64,000 nucleotides of DNA from Halobacillus karajensis. Lineage in GTDB: Bacteria; Bacillota; Bacilli; Bacillales; Halobacillaceae. The notes under the pieces were generated by a model. That model made no database searches. It was not told where the DNA came from and worked only from the letters and a program-made list of their open reading frames with translations. This document shows positions 25,502-35,512 of this stretch, piece by piece. A program made the translations under genes and the position numbers. Location of the stretch: assembly GCF_900108515.1 (NCBI RefSeq), contig NZ_FNWW01000009.1, positions 1-64,000 of the forward strand. Reading direction: 5' to 3'. Positions within the stretch are counted from its first letter, which is position 1. Each line of letters opens with the position of its first letter.

Positions 25502-26776
25502 TTACTCCATATTTTTAATCAGTTGATCACCGAACTCTGAACATTTCACTTCTGTTGCACCTTCCATCATACGTGCGAAATCATAAGTAACGACTTTGCT
25601 TCCAATCGTTTTGTCCATAGACTTCGTAATTAAGTCAGCAGCTTCTCTCCATCCGAGATGTTCTAGCATAAGTACACCGGAAAGAATAACAGAAGACGGA
25701 TTTACTTTATCAAGACCAGCATATTTAGGTGCCGTACCGTGGGTAGCTTCAAAAATGGCATGTCCTGTTTCGAAATTAATGTTAGCACCAGGAGCGATAC
25801 CGATTCCACCTACTTGAGCAGCCAATGCATCAGAAATGTAGTCACCATTTAGGTTCATTGTTGCAACAACATCGAACTCTTTTGGACGAGTAAGAATCTG
25901 TTGAAGGAAAATATCTGCAATAGCATCTTTAACGATAATTTTCCCTTCTGCTTCAGCAGCATCCTGAGCTTTGTTGGCTGCATCTTTGCCGTCTTTCTCA
26001 ACAATACGATCGTACTCAGCCCATGTGAATACTTTATCACCGTATTCTTCTTCAGCCACTTCATAGCCCCAAGATTTGAAGGATCCTTCCGTAAACTTCA
26101 TTATATTCCCTTTGTGTACAAGCGTGACATTCTTACGTCCTTCGTTTAATGCATAATCAATTGCTGCACGAACGAGTCGCTTTGTACCTTCTTCGGAAAC
26201 TGGCTTTATTCCGATTCCGGAAGTTTCAGGAAAACGAATGTTATGTACACCCATTTCATTTTGAAGGAAATCGATGACTTTCTTCACTTCTGGTGTTCCT
26301 TTTTGCCATTCGATACCAGCATAAATATCCTCTGTATTTTCACGGAAAATCGCCATGTCTGTATCTTCTGGACGCTTAACTGGAGAAGGTACACCTTCGA
26401 AATAACGGACTGGACGCAGGCATGTAAACAAATCCAGTTCTTGACGTAGAGCTACATTCAAGGAACGAATACCTCCGCCGATTGGTGTTGTCAGGGGTCC
26501 TTTAATCGCAATTTTGTAATCTCTGATTGTATCAAGCGTTTCAGCTGGTAGCCATTCACCTGTTTGGTCATAAGCTTTTTGGCCAGCCAGGACTTCCTTC
26601 CACTCAATAGATTTCTCACCATTGTATGCCTTATCAACCGCTGCCTCAATCACACGGCTTGCGGCTGCCCAAATATCAGGACCGATTCCGTCACCTTCGA
26701 TGAAAGGAATCACTGGACGTTCTGGTACGTTTAGTGTTCCGTTTTGTTCTACTGTGATTTTTTCTGCTTGTGTCAA
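25502..26776 (-). CDS. icd: Isocitrate dehydrogenase (NADP)
   Basis: 424 residues, oxidising isocitrate to 2-oxoglutarate and CO2. Substrate motif [23 protein letters not shown] holds the key serine and arginines; [14 protein letters not shown] and the NADP-binding region near the C-terminus follow. The start codon is TTG with GGAGGG seven bases upstream. It lies between citZ and mdh, 111 bases after citZ; no terminator was seen in that gap. Confidence 0.98.
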   Translation of the reverse strand: MTQAEKITVEQNGTLNVPERPVIPFIEGDGIGPDIWAAASRVIEAAVDKAYNGEKSIEWKEVLAGQKAYDQTGEWLPAETLDTIRDYKIAIKGPLTTPIGGGIRSLNVALRQELDLFTCLRPVRYFEGVPSPVKRPEDTDMAIFRENTEDIYAGIEWQKGTPEVKKVIDFLQNEMGVHNIRFPETSGIGIKPVSEEGTKRLVRAAIDYALNEGRKNVTLVHKGNIMKFTEGSFKSWGYEVAEEEYGDKVFTWAEYDRIVEKDGKDAANKAQDAAEAEGKIIVKDAIADIFLQQILTRPKEFDVVATMNLNGDYISDALAAQVGGIGIAPGANINFETGHAIFEATHGTAPKYAGLDKVNPSSVILSGVLMLEHLGWREAADLITKSMDKTIGSKVVTYDFARMMEGATEVKCSEFGDQLIKNME

Positions 26777-26887
26777 AATAAACCCTCCTAATATTTTGTA
26801 TGAAATAGGGATGGATCATCCTCTTCTATCATACGTTAAAATAGAACGAATAAAAAGTGAGTTTTACCAGTGAACTGGTCTCTCAGT

Positions 26888-28006
26888 TTATCTATCTTCG
26901 ATTGGTGTGTAGCTTTGCCCTCTCGGACCTACATATTCAGCACGTGGACGAATCAGACGGTTGTTGGAGTATTGCTCAAGTATATGCGCAAGCCATCCGG
27001 ATACTCGTGAAACCGCAAAAATCGGTGTGAAAATATCGTGATCGATTCCAAGGCTGTGATAAACAGAAGCGGAATAGAAATCAACGTTGGCCGGTAGACC
27101 TTTGTTTTCCTTGATATAATCCTCGATTTTAATAGACATTTCATAGTACTTGGAGTGACCTGTCAATTTTGTCAATTCACGGGACATTTCTTTTAAGTGC
27201 TTCGCACGTGGATCGCCGGAACGATAGACACGGTGACCCATTCCCATGATTTTCTCTTTGTTTTCCAGTTTCTTTTCGATCGCTGGAACAGCGTTCTCAA
27301 CGCTTCCGATCTCAGTAAGCATCTTCATCACACGTTCATTTGCACCACCATGTAGCGGGCCTTTTAGTGCTCCGATGGCAGCCGTTATCCCTGAGTAAAC
27401 ATCGGAAAGTGTGGCAACACAAACCCGTGCTGTAAATGTAGAAGCATTCAATTCATGATCGGCATGTAGGACAAGCGCTTTATTAAAAGCTTCCACTTCA
27501 AGGTTTTCTGGATCTTTCCCATTCAACATGTAAAGGAAATTTCCTGCGAAACTTAATTCCTTTTTTGGCGAAACAGGTTCTTGGCCCTTGCGAATACGTG
27601 CAAACGCCGTTACGACAGTAGGAATTTTCGCCTGCAGGCGGAGGGCTTTCCGCTTATTAGCTTCTTCTTCCATAACATCAGATTCAGGATCAAAGAGTCC
27701 CAGCATGGAAACTGCTGTACGCAAAGCTGCCATAGGATGTACCGTTGATAGATCATAAGATTTCAGATGATCGACAACCTCAGTCGGAATATCCATATTA
27801 GATATAAGCTCAGACTTAAATGCATCCAATTCTTCCTTATTTGGTAACTTCTGATTCCAGAGAAGATAAACAACCTCTTCAAAGCTGGAATTATCCGCTA
27901 GATCATCGATGTCATAACCGACATATGTCAGTTTGTCGTCAATAATTGAACTTATGGATGATTCAGTTGCTGTAATTCCTTCAAGACCTTTAGTTGATGA
28001 TGACAT
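26888..28006 (-). CDS. citZ: Citrate synthase
   Basis: 372-residue type II citrate synthase. Catalytic residues lie in HADHELNAST, MGMGHRVYR and the Asp of NVDFYSASVYHSLG. The frame is open six codons upstream to a TTG, but AGGGAGAG serves the ATG of MSSSTKGLEG, which aligns with B. subtilis CitZ. It is the first gene of citZ-icd-mdh. A -35/-10 pair and a cre-like site lie upstream, suggesting CcpA repression. Confidence 0.98.
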   Translation of the reverse strand: MSSSTKGLEGITATESSISSIIDDKLTYVGYDIDDLADNSSFEEVVYLLWNQKLPNKEELDAFKSELISNMDIPTEVVDHLKSYDLSTVHPMAALRTAVSMLGLFDPESDVMEEEANKRKALRLQAKIPTVVTAFARIRKGQEPVSPKKELSFAGNFLYMLNGKDPENLEVEAFNKALVLHADHELNASTFTARVCVATLSDVYSGITAAIGALKGPLHGGANERVMKMLTEIGSVENAVPAIEKKLENKEKIMGMGHRVYRSGDPRAKHLKEMSRELTKLTGHSKYYEMSIKIEDYIKENKGLPANVDFYSASVYHSLGIDHDIFTPIFAVSRVSGWLAHILEQYSNNRLIRPRAEYVGPRGQSYTPIEDR

Positions 28007-28110
28007 ACAATCTCTCCCTTTCAAAGAATTCCATCAGTTCTCGTCCATTCCGACAAGAAAACGCTTTACTTTTTGCTTAGTACCTATATAGGAAAACTAC
28101 CCCACAGACA

Positions 28111-28154
28111 ATTATAAAGTATTCTGAAGAGAATGTGAATTGAAACCGTTTAAT
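28111..28154 (-). promoter_or_regulatory. Promoter of citZ with an adjoining candidate cre site
   Basis: Minus strand: -35 TTCACA (28134-28139), 17-base spacer, -10 TATAAT (28111-28116). One base upstream of the -35 lies the cre-like TGAAACCGTTTAAT (28141-28154, + strand), 12 of 14 to consensus. The B. subtilis citZ promoter is likewise under CcpA. Confidence 0.65.
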
Positions 28155-28265
28155 TTTGGTGGATTTTATCGAAAGTACTCCCGTCGTTCAAAAGTTCTTA
28201 GATCAGAGAATAAGTGCTTAGATGCTTTAATAATAGAAATTCACATCAAATAAGGGGGCAGCAAA

Positions 28266-29375
28266 ATGGAAAACCAGATATTACAAGTAGGCTTGCGTGC
28301 TGCCTACATCCTTGTAATCCTGACTGGTATTATACTTTTATCATTCTTTTCATGGGTTTATCTTCAGCCCTTTGTTATTGCTTTAGTATTTTCAGTCATG
28401 CTCCAGCCATTCATATTACTCCTGGACCGTCGGTTACATTTGCCAAGGACAGTATCCATTCTGCTCGTACTTTTAATTTTCGGGGGGTTATTGGGTTCTC
28501 TCATGACCCTGCTTTTGGCAGAATTAATTAGAGGGATACAATTTTTAGGTTCTGATATCCCTGGGTATTTTTCACGCTTAACAAATTATATATCTAATGA
28601 ATTCATGAATCTCATTAGCCCTTTATCCGCGAAGATAGAATCATTAACCAGCCGTTTGAGCTTAGATCAGCAACAATCTTTGGATGAATATATGCAGTTG
28701 GCGCAAGAGAGGTTCAGTGAGACGGGAATCTCTGTATTGAATCGTTGGTTTGAAAGTTTAGGCACATTTCTTGCAGGACTACCTGCCTCTTTTACTTCTA
28801 TGTTTATAACACTGCTCGCAACCTTTTTTATATGTAAGGACTGGGAACGAATCCTGGGATTTTTCCAAAAAAGCTTTCCTCATTCCGTTTCCAAAAGAAT
28901 CCATGTATTTCGAAATGAGCTTCTTCGTACACTGAAAGGATTAATCCGAGCACAATGCACCCTCGTCCTTATATCTACCACGATTATCGGGATAGGTTTG
29001 CATTTAATCCAAGCTCCCCACCCTTTGACCATAACATTCCTTGCCGCTCTTGTCGATTTTATCCCTTATGTAGGGACAGGGATCATTTTTCTACCTTGGA
29101 TTTTATATCAGTTTTTAAGTGGGGAATTTATGATGACCATTAGTCTATCAATCCTTTATATGATCGTTTTGCTCACAAGACAGTCCCTTGAACCTAAGTT
29201 GCTCGCCGATCACTTTGGCGTGCCTCCAATAACATTACTTATGAGCCTCTTCCTCGGGTTCCAAATTTTCGGTGGACTTGGAATGATTATTAGCCCAATT
29301 GCTCTCATGATCATTCAAACATTGAATAAAACCGGGGTGACACATGAAGTGTGGACGTTTATTTCCGGTAAATAA
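28266..29375 (+). CDS. ytvI: YtvI, AI-2E family sporulation membrane protein
   Basis: 369 residues with about eight membrane helices in the AI-2E/PerM exporter pattern: two N-terminal helices, a large soluble segment (about 95-150), and the C-terminal block AALVDFIPYVGTGIIFLPW and GGLGMIISPIALMII. B. subtilis YtvI is called a sporulation integral membrane protein; its substrate is not established. GGGGGC lies ahead of the ATG. It is divergent from citZ and convergent with fxsA. B. subtilis has ytvI in the same place. Confidence 0.88.
   Translation: MENQILQVGLRAAYILVILTGIILLSFFSWVYLQPFVIALVFSVMLQPFILLLDRRLHLPRTVSILLVLLIFGGLLGSLMTLLLAELIRGIQFLGSDIPGYFSRLTNYISNEFMNLISPLSAKIESLTSRLSLDQQQSLDEYMQLAQERFSETGISVLNRWFESLGTFLAGLPASFTSMFITLLATFFICKDWERILGFFQKSFPHSVSKRIHVFRNELLRTLKGLIRAQCTLVLISTTIIGIGLHLIQAPHPLTITFLAALVDFIPYVGTGIIFLPWILYQFLSGEFMMTISLSILYMIVLLTRQSLEPKLLADHFGVPPITLLMSLFLGFQIFGGLGMIISPIALMIIQTLNKTGVTHEVWTFISGK
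29357..29373 (+). repeat. 17-bp direct repeat, copy 1 (end of ytvI)
   Basis: GTTTATTTCCGGTAAAT, encoding the FISGK end of YtvI and its stop. An identical copy lies 81 bases downstream. Confidence 0.85.
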
Positions 29376-29394
29376 TAAGTAATCAGCCCTAATA

Positions 29395-29423
29395 AAGCTC
29401 AGAGGGTATTTTCCTCTGAGCTT
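29395..29423. terminator. Shared terminator between convergent ytvI and fxsA
   Basis: AAGCTCAGAGG pairs with CCTCTGAGCTT. T tracts on either side are short, so strength is moderate. Confidence 0.6.
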
Positions 29424-29437
29424 CTAGTATCAAGTAG

Positions 29438-29454
29438 GTTTATTTCCGGTAAAT
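29438..29454 (+). repeat. 17-bp direct repeat, copy 2 (end of fxsA, antisense)
   Basis: Identical to 29357-29373. Read on the minus strand it encodes the TIYRK end and stop of the FxsA protein. Confidence 0.85.
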
Positions 29455-29832
29455 GGTTATCGTTCCTTTTTGCATCGCTCTTTGAATAGCATTTCTCAAG
29501 AAGTGTTTAATAGGGAACCTTGTAGCAGGAAGCAGCAAAAGGAAACCAATGGCATCTGTAATAAAACCAGGGGTAAGCAAAACTGCTCCTCCTACTAAAA
29601 TACAAGCGCCATCCAATAGCGTATCTTGAGGCATCTGACCAAATTGCACCGATTGTTGGAAATTTCTTATGGTCTCTAATCCTTGTTTCTTTGCTAACCA
29701 AGCACCGATGACTCCTGTCAAAATAATTAAAAGAATCACCCATAATGGACCAATCAAATTCCCAGTCCATATAAGCACACCTATCTCTAGAGCTGGTACT
29801 ACTAAAATAAAAAGCAATAACCAACGAAACAT
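29440..29832 (-). CDS. fxsA: FxsA family membrane protein
   Basis: 130 residues with two or three membrane helices and the FxsA signature GVIGAWLAKKQGLETIRNFQ followed by GACILVGGAVLLTPGFITDAIGFLLLLP. In E. coli FxsA relieves phage T7 exclusion when overproduced; its cell function is unknown. The frame is open seven codons upstream; AAGGGA is placed for the ATG of MFRWLLLF. It lies downstream of pyk as in B. subtilis (there called ytzA). Confidence 0.88.
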   Translation of the reverse strand: MFRWLLLFILVVPALEIGVLIWTGNLIGPLWVILLIILTGVIGAWLAKKQGLETIRNFQQSVQFGQMPQDTLLDGACILVGGAVLLTPGFITDAIGFLLLLPATRFPIKHFLRNAIQRAMQKGTITIYRK

Positions 29833-29891
29833 AGAATCTTCCCTTCTTTCCATTTCCTCTAGTATACACCTTCTTAGAACTGAATAAAAAG

Positions 29892-29923
29892 AAAAGGCAG
29901 AGAAGTATCCTCCCCTGCCTTTC
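29892..29923 (-). terminator. Terminator of pfkA-pyk
   Basis: AAAGGCAG pairs with CTGCCTTT on the minus strand, followed by TCTTTTT. It lies just past the pyk stop. Confidence 0.7.
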
Positions 29924-29939
29924 TTTCTACAATATTCCT

Positions 29940-31703
29940 TTACAATACACTCGCATGTCCTTCATAAATGTCACCACGTGAACTATCAATTGTGATGTCT
30001 GTTTCATCTTTGATAAGATCAAGAGCATCATTTACTCCAACAATTACTGGGATCCCAAGGCTCAATCCAACAACCGCTGCGTGGGAAGTAAGACCACCTT
30101 CAAGTGTAACGATTCCGGCAGCCTTTTCGATAGCTGGCATCATGTCACGATCCGTACCTTGTGTGACAAGGATATCGCCTTCTTCTACACGGTCAATGGC
30201 TTCTTGGGCATTTTTAGCCACAATAGCACGACCATACGCACTCTTCTGGCCAACCCCTTGTCCTTTTACAAGGACATCTCCAATCACATGGACTTTCATA
30301 AGGTTGGTTGTGCCACTTTCACCTACAGGTACCCCACCTGTGATCACAACGCGATCTCCTCGAATGGCAAGACCCGATGCAAGACTGCGTTCAACAGCAA
30401 CATCAAGCATATCATCGGTAGAATACGCACGTGGTCCCATTACAGCATACACACCCCACACAAGGGATAGCTTACGATTTACTTCTTCGTCAGAAGTGAT
30501 AGCAACAATTGGAGCTTTTGGTCGATATTTTGAAATCATACGGGCGGTATGACCACTCTCCGTTGGTGTAACAATCGCCGCTGCATTCAAGTTGATAGCG
30601 GTATGAGTTACCGATTGGCTGATGGCATCTGTAATCGTCATATCACTATGCTTTGTACGCTCTTGCAAAAGCCCCATGTGGTTTAAACCTGTCTCTGTTT
30701 TACTGGCTATATTGTGCATAGTTTGAACTGCTTCCACAGGATAATCTCCTGCAGCCGTTTCACCAGAAAGCATAATAGCATCTGTTCCATCAAAGATCGC
30801 ATTGGCAACATCTGATGCTTCTGCACGAGTCGGACGTGGGTTACGCTGCATTGAATCGAGCATTTGAGTTGCTGTTATTACAGGTTTTCCGGCCTCGTTA
30901 CACTTACGAATCAAGCGTTTTTGAACAAGAGGCACATCCTCAGCTGGAATTTCTACCCCTAGATCTCCACGAGCAACCATTAAGCCATCACTGACTTCAA
31001 GAATCTCGTCAATGTTGTCGACACCTTCTTGATTTTCAATTTTAGGAATGATCTGGATGTGATTAGCCTTATGTTTTTCCAATAGCTCTTTTATTTCAAG
31101 AACATCAGAAGCACGACGCACAAAGGAAGCAGCAATGAAATCTACACCTTGCTCAATTCCAAATTCAATATCCTTTGCATCTTTTTCGGTAATTCCCGGC
31201 AAGTTTACACTTACGTTCGGAACATTTACTCCCTTTTTATTTTTTAAAGGGCCATTGTTCAATACAGTTGTCTTAATTTCATTGTTTTCTTTATGGATTT
31301 CATCTACTTGAAGTTCTACAAGACCATCATCCAATAAAATTTTTGACCCAGGATGAACATCATTGATCAGACCAGGATATGTGACAGAGAAGCGTTCAGC
31401 ATCTCCTTCAATATCTTCCATTGTCACGTAAGCCGTGGACCCTTTTTCCAAATAAACTTCTCCGTCTTTCAGTGTACCTGTGCGGATTTCCGGTCCTTTC
31501 GTATCTAAAAGAACAGCCACAGTCTTCCCAGTTGCTTTCGATGCTTCACGAATATTTTTGATTCTTGCTCCATGCTCCTCAAAATCTCCATGTGAGAAAT
31601 TTAAGCGTGTTACATTCATTCCTGCTTCAATAAGCTGAGTTAATTTTTCTACAGACTCAGAAGCAGGTCCGATTGTACTTACGATTTTAGTTTTTCTAAA
31701 CAT
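29940..31703 (-). CDS. pyk: Pyruvate kinase with C-terminal PEP-utilising domain
   Basis: 587 residues; the last glycolytic step, PEP plus ADP to pyruvate plus ATP. Barrel domain ([15 protein letters not shown]; active Lys in [10 protein letters not shown]-type [31 protein letters not shown]) followed by the regulatory domain and, from about 475, the extra phosphohistidine-type domain seen in Bacillus enzymes ([23 protein letters not shown]). GGAGGAAATAAA precedes the ATG. It is 28 bases after pfkA in one operon. Confidence 0.98.
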   Translation of the reverse strand: MFRKTKIVSTIGPASESVEKLTQLIEAGMNVTRLNFSHGDFEEHGARIKNIREASKATGKTVAVLLDTKGPEIRTGTLKDGEVYLEKGSTAYVTMEDIEGDAERFSVTYPGLINDVHPGSKILLDDGLVELQVDEIHKENNEIKTTVLNNGPLKNKKGVNVPNVSVNLPGITEKDAKDIEFGIEQGVDFIAASFVRRASDVLEIKELLEKHKANHIQIIPKIENQEGVDNIDEILEVSDGLMVARGDLGVEIPAEDVPLVQKRLIRKCNEAGKPVITATQMLDSMQRNPRPTRAEASDVANAIFDGTDAIMLSGETAAGDYPVEAVQTMHNIASKTETGLNHMGLLQERTKHSDMTITDAISQSVTHTAINLNAAAIVTPTESGHTARMISKYRPKAPIVAITSDEEVNRKLSLVWGVYAVMGPRAYSTDDMLDVAVERSLASGLAIRGDRVVITGGVPVGESGTTNLMKVHVIGDVLVKGQGVGQKSAYGRAIVAKNAQEAIDRVEEGDILVTQGTDRDMMPAIEKAAGIVTLEGGLTSHAAVVGLSLGIPVIVGVNDALDLIKDETDITIDSSRGDIYEGHASVL

Positions 31704-31731
31704 TTTATTTCCTCCTCAAATGCCTCTTACA

Positions 31732-32712
<981 letters not shown>

Positions 32713-32823
32713 CTAGTTATGTTGTCCCCAACCATAGATGAATTGAAACTTCCGTCCATTTCAGAAGTATAGCCTATCCTCTAGTCTATACAATTAATAA
32801 AAACTTCAACAACCACCCATCAA

Positions 32824-32837
32824 TGATAACGTTACCA
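32824..32837 (+). promoter_or_regulatory. Candidate cre site upstream of pfkA-pyk
   Basis: TGATAACGTTACCA; read on the other strand it matches the cre consensus at 12 of 14 positions. A -10-like TATAGA lies at 32785-32790 on the minus strand, so the site would be centred about 52 bases before the start of transcription, a position typical for activation. Confidence 0.45.
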
Positions 32838-32852
32838 TCCTGTTAAGATGCG

Positions 32853-32878
32853 AAAAGCCGCACTAAAGTGCGACCTTT
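32853..32878 (-). terminator. Terminator of the accD-accA unit
   Basis: On the minus strand GTCGCACT pairs with AGTGCGGC (one G-T pair), followed by TTTTCG. It precedes the pfkA promoter region. Confidence 0.65.
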
Positions 32879-32911
32879 CATTTACGGACATATTTTACTT
32901 CAACCCTCTTA

Positions 32912-33874
32912 TTATAAATCAAGATACGTGTAATCGCCAATATTTTTATATTTGACGAACCGTTGTTCTAATAAATCTTCTGTTTTAAGTATGCTTAATT
33001 CATCCAAGGATTGTTTAATAACTTTTTCAATTTCGAATGCTTGGGTTTGGATATCCCTGTGCGCTCCTCCTCTTACCTCTGGTACTACCCCGTCGATGAT
33101 GTTTAATTTCTTCAAATCATAGGAGGTGATCTTCATGGATTCAGCCGCTTCCTGAGCCAAACCAGCGTCTTTCCATAGAATAGATGAAGCCCCTTCTGGA
33201 GATATCACGGAATAGGTAGAGTTTTCAAGCATATAAATTCTGTCGCCGATACCAAGACCTAAAGCTCCTCCACTACCACCTTCTCCAATGACGATACAAA
33301 TAATCGGAACGGTAAGCCCCGCCATTTCCATCAAGTTTCTTGCAATAGCTTCACTTTGACCTCTTTCTTCTGCTGCTTTCCCTGGATAGGCCCCTTTCGT
33401 ATCTATGAAGGTGATGATCGGCCTCTGGAATTTCTCCGCCTGCTTCATCAATCGAAGGGCTTTCCTATAACCTTCAGGATGTGGCATGCCGAAATTACGT
33501 CGTATATTTTCTTTTGTATCTTTTCCTCTTTGATGACCAACCACAGTCACAGGTTGATTCTTAAACTTCGCAATCCCTGAAATGATAGCTGAGTCATCTC
33601 CAAAGTTACGATCCCCATGAAGCTCCAGGAAATCTGTAAAAAGATGTTCAATATAATCTAAAGTCGTTGGTCTTTCTGGATGCCTAGCCATTTGAACACG
33701 GTCCCATGGTGCCATCCTGTCATACACATCGGTTTCTAGCTTTTCCAACCGTTTCTCCAGTGTAATGATTTCATCACTTAAATCCATTTCACTATTCTCT
33801 GTGAGTTTTTTCAGATCAGCAATTTTTTCTCTTAATTCAATTACAGGTTTTTCAAATTCAAGGACATGCTTCAT
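32912..33874 (-). CDS. accA: Acetyl-CoA carboxylase carboxyltransferase, alpha subunit
   Basis: 320 residues. With AccD it forms the carboxyltransferase that moves CO2 from biotin to acetyl-CoA, starting fatty-acid synthesis. The N-terminal coiled coil ([17 protein letters not shown]) is followed by the crotonase fold with [14 protein letters not shown]-type [24 protein letters not shown] and [13 protein letters not shown]. Its ATG overlaps the accD stop (ATGA), coupling translation of the two subunits. Confidence 0.98.
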   Translation of the reverse strand: MKHVLEFEKPVIELREKIADLKKLTENSEMDLSDEIITLEKRLEKLETDVYDRMAPWDRVQMARHPERPTTLDYIEHLFTDFLELHGDRNFGDDSAIISGIAKFKNQPVTVVGHQRGKDTKENIRRNFGMPHPEGYRKALRLMKQAEKFQRPIITFIDTKGAYPGKAAEERGQSEAIARNLMEMAGLTVPIICIVIGEGGSGGALGLGIGDRIYMLENSTYSVISPEGASSILWKDAGLAQEAAESMKITSYDLKKLNIIDGVVPEVRGGAHRDIQTQAFEIEKVIKQSLDELSILKTEDLLEQRFVKYKNIGDYTYLDL

Positions 33875-34731
33875 GTTCGATCACCTCCTCCTGTGTGAAG
33901 ATCAAGTACTGTTGTCAATGTCTTTCTCATATCATGGCGGTGGACAACGCGGTCAAGTTGACCATGCTCTAATAAAAATTCAGCAGTTTGGAAATCTTGC
34001 GGCAGCTTTTCACGGATGGTCTGCTCAATAATTCTCCGGCCAGCAAACCCGATAAGTGCACCGGGCTCTGCAAAGTTATAGTCTCCAAGAGATGCAAAAC
34101 TTGCGGATACACCACCAGTTGTAGGGTGGGTCATTACAGATATGAAAAGGCCTCCGCCTGCATGTAATCGCTGAAGCGCCACTGAGGTTTTCCCCATTTG
34201 CATCAGGCTTAGGACGCCTTCCTGCATACGAGCGCCTCCTGATGCCGTGAAGATAATAAATGGGATTTTTTCCTTTCTTGCCTCTTCAATGGCATTGGTA
34301 ATCTTCTCTCCAACCACTGACCCCATACTCCCCATGCGGAACCTTGAGTCCATAACAGCTACAGCTGTCTCCATACCACTCATTTTCGCTTTTCCTGTCA
34401 CGACTGCTTCATTTAAGTCTGATTTGTGTCGGTCTTTTTCTAATTTCTCTTCATACTCAGGGAAGTGTAAAGGATTATTTGAAATCATATGCTTGTCCCA
34501 CTCCACAAAGGATTCCTCATCGAACAAATGCTGGATGCGTTCATACGCGCTAAGACGATGATGATGGTCACAATGAGGGCAAACATTCATATTTCTGTTC
34601 AATTCTTTTCTGTAGAAGATCTTTTGACAGTTTGGGCATTTCTGCATCAAACCTTCGGGTACATCCTGCCTCGCTTCTTGGCTAGGTATGGATGCGTATC
34701 TTTTTTTCTTGCTGAAAAAGTCTCTTAGCAA
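33871..34731 (-). CDS. accD: Acetyl-CoA carboxylase carboxyltransferase, beta subunit
   Basis: 286 residues. An N-terminal zinc ribbon (Cys32, Cys35, Cys51, Cys54) that can bind nucleic acid, then the crotonase-type domain with [19 protein letters not shown] and the [14 protein letters not shown] turn. It precedes accA with a four-base overlap. Upstream are the GntR-type regulator and malic enzyme genes, same strand, as in other Bacillaceae. Confidence 0.98.
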   Translation of the reverse strand: MLRDFFSKKKRYASIPSQEARQDVPEGLMQKCPNCQKIFYRKELNRNMNVCPHCDHHHRLSAYERIQHLFDEESFVEWDKHMISNNPLHFPEYEEKLEKDRHKSDLNEAVVTGKAKMSGMETAVAVMDSRFRMGSMGSVVGEKITNAIEEARKEKIPFIIFTASGGARMQEGVLSLMQMGKTSVALQRLHAGGGLFISVMTHPTTGGVSASFASLGDYNFAEPGALIGFAGRRIIEQTIREKLPQDFQTAEFLLEHGQLDRVVHRHDMRKTLTTVLDLHTGGGDRT

Positions 34732-34802
34732 GGTGATTCCTCCTTTGGGACAAAGCTTCCTTTCTTACCAATATACAAAAAGTCTGTTGCATAAAAACAA
34801 TC

Positions 34803-34820
34803 AATTTGGCGAACCAAATT
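34803..34820 (-). other. Inverted repeat between the GntR gene and accD
   Basis: AATTTGG and CCAAATT around a four-base loop that is TTCG on the minus strand, then GATTGTTTTTA. It could be a weak terminator of the regulator gene or an operator before accD. The half-sites differ in spacing from the malic-enzyme operator. Confidence 0.45.
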
Positions 34821-34833
34821 TAACATAGTTCTT

Positions 34834-35430
34834 TTAGTTGAACAGTCGTAAAATTTTCATGGTGTCTCCATTCCCCATGACGGCGATCATTTCCTCATAC
34901 CATTCATCCGTGTATCTGACCTTGTGCACCGTTTGTGTGAACCCAGAGATAAACTGCCACATAGATAGGAGAAGAGGTTGATCGCAAAGACCAAACAAAT
35001 ATTCGAATAACTGGTGATGCCTTTGTTCTGGAGTATTATGAAAGATGATTTCTCTCATTTTATCTATCTCATGGTTGGTCACCCGTCCATTTAATAACAG
35101 TAAGACTTCTTTTTCAATCATCTGTTTTGCTGTTAACAGTTCACTTTTCGTCCTCGACTCATTAAGTAGAAAATTGGATAGAAGTTCGACCATATGATAA
35201 GGACGGTAAGCCCTCATGTAGGTTCCTTCTCCTCTTCTTGTCTCAATAAGCCCCAGGAGTTCCATAGCTCTGAAAGCTTCTCTAATCGATGACCTGCCTA
35301 CATGGAGTTGTTCACTTAATTCCCTCTCAGAAGGCAGCTTATCTCCAGGTTTCAAGTGATGCTCCTCTATAAAGGATTTCAGTTGCTGAATAACACTTTC
35401 ATAAACTTTCCCGCGTTGCTCATGGGTCAC
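34834..35430 (-). CDS. FadR-subfamily GntR transcriptional regulator
   Basis: 198 residues. N-terminal winged helix (LKPGDKLPSERELSEQLHVGRSSIREAFRAMELLGLIETRRGEGTY region, residues 27-70) is classic GntR. The C-terminal helical FCD-like domain is short, and the usual D-x3-H metal ligands are not evident where HHQLFEYLFGLCDQ stands, so ligand binding may differ. GTG start with GAGGTG upstream. It follows the malic enzyme gene by 82 bases and likely represses that operon through the palindrome at 36792-36806. Effector unknown. Confidence 0.82.
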   Translation of the reverse strand: MTHEQRGKVYESVIQQLKSFIEEHHLKPGDKLPSERELSEQLHVGRSSIREAFRAMELLGLIETRRGEGTYMRAYRPYHMVELLSNFLLNESRTKSELLTAKQMIEKEVLLLLNGRVTNHEIDKMREIIFHNTPEQRHHQLFEYLFGLCDQPLLLSMWQFISGFTQTVHKVRYTDEWYEEMIAVMGNGDTMKILRLFN

Positions 35431-35512
35431 GTTTAACGGACACCTCTTTTCTACACGTACCAGAACATTTTATAAGAAGGAGAAAACCAGTAACCTGGCT
35501 TCCCCCTCCTTA

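Noticed and set aside
29968-30552. 194-codon + strand frame opposite pyk
   Set aside because: Antisense to a highly conserved gene; Pro/Ser/Thr/Arg-rich shadow without a ribosome-binding site.
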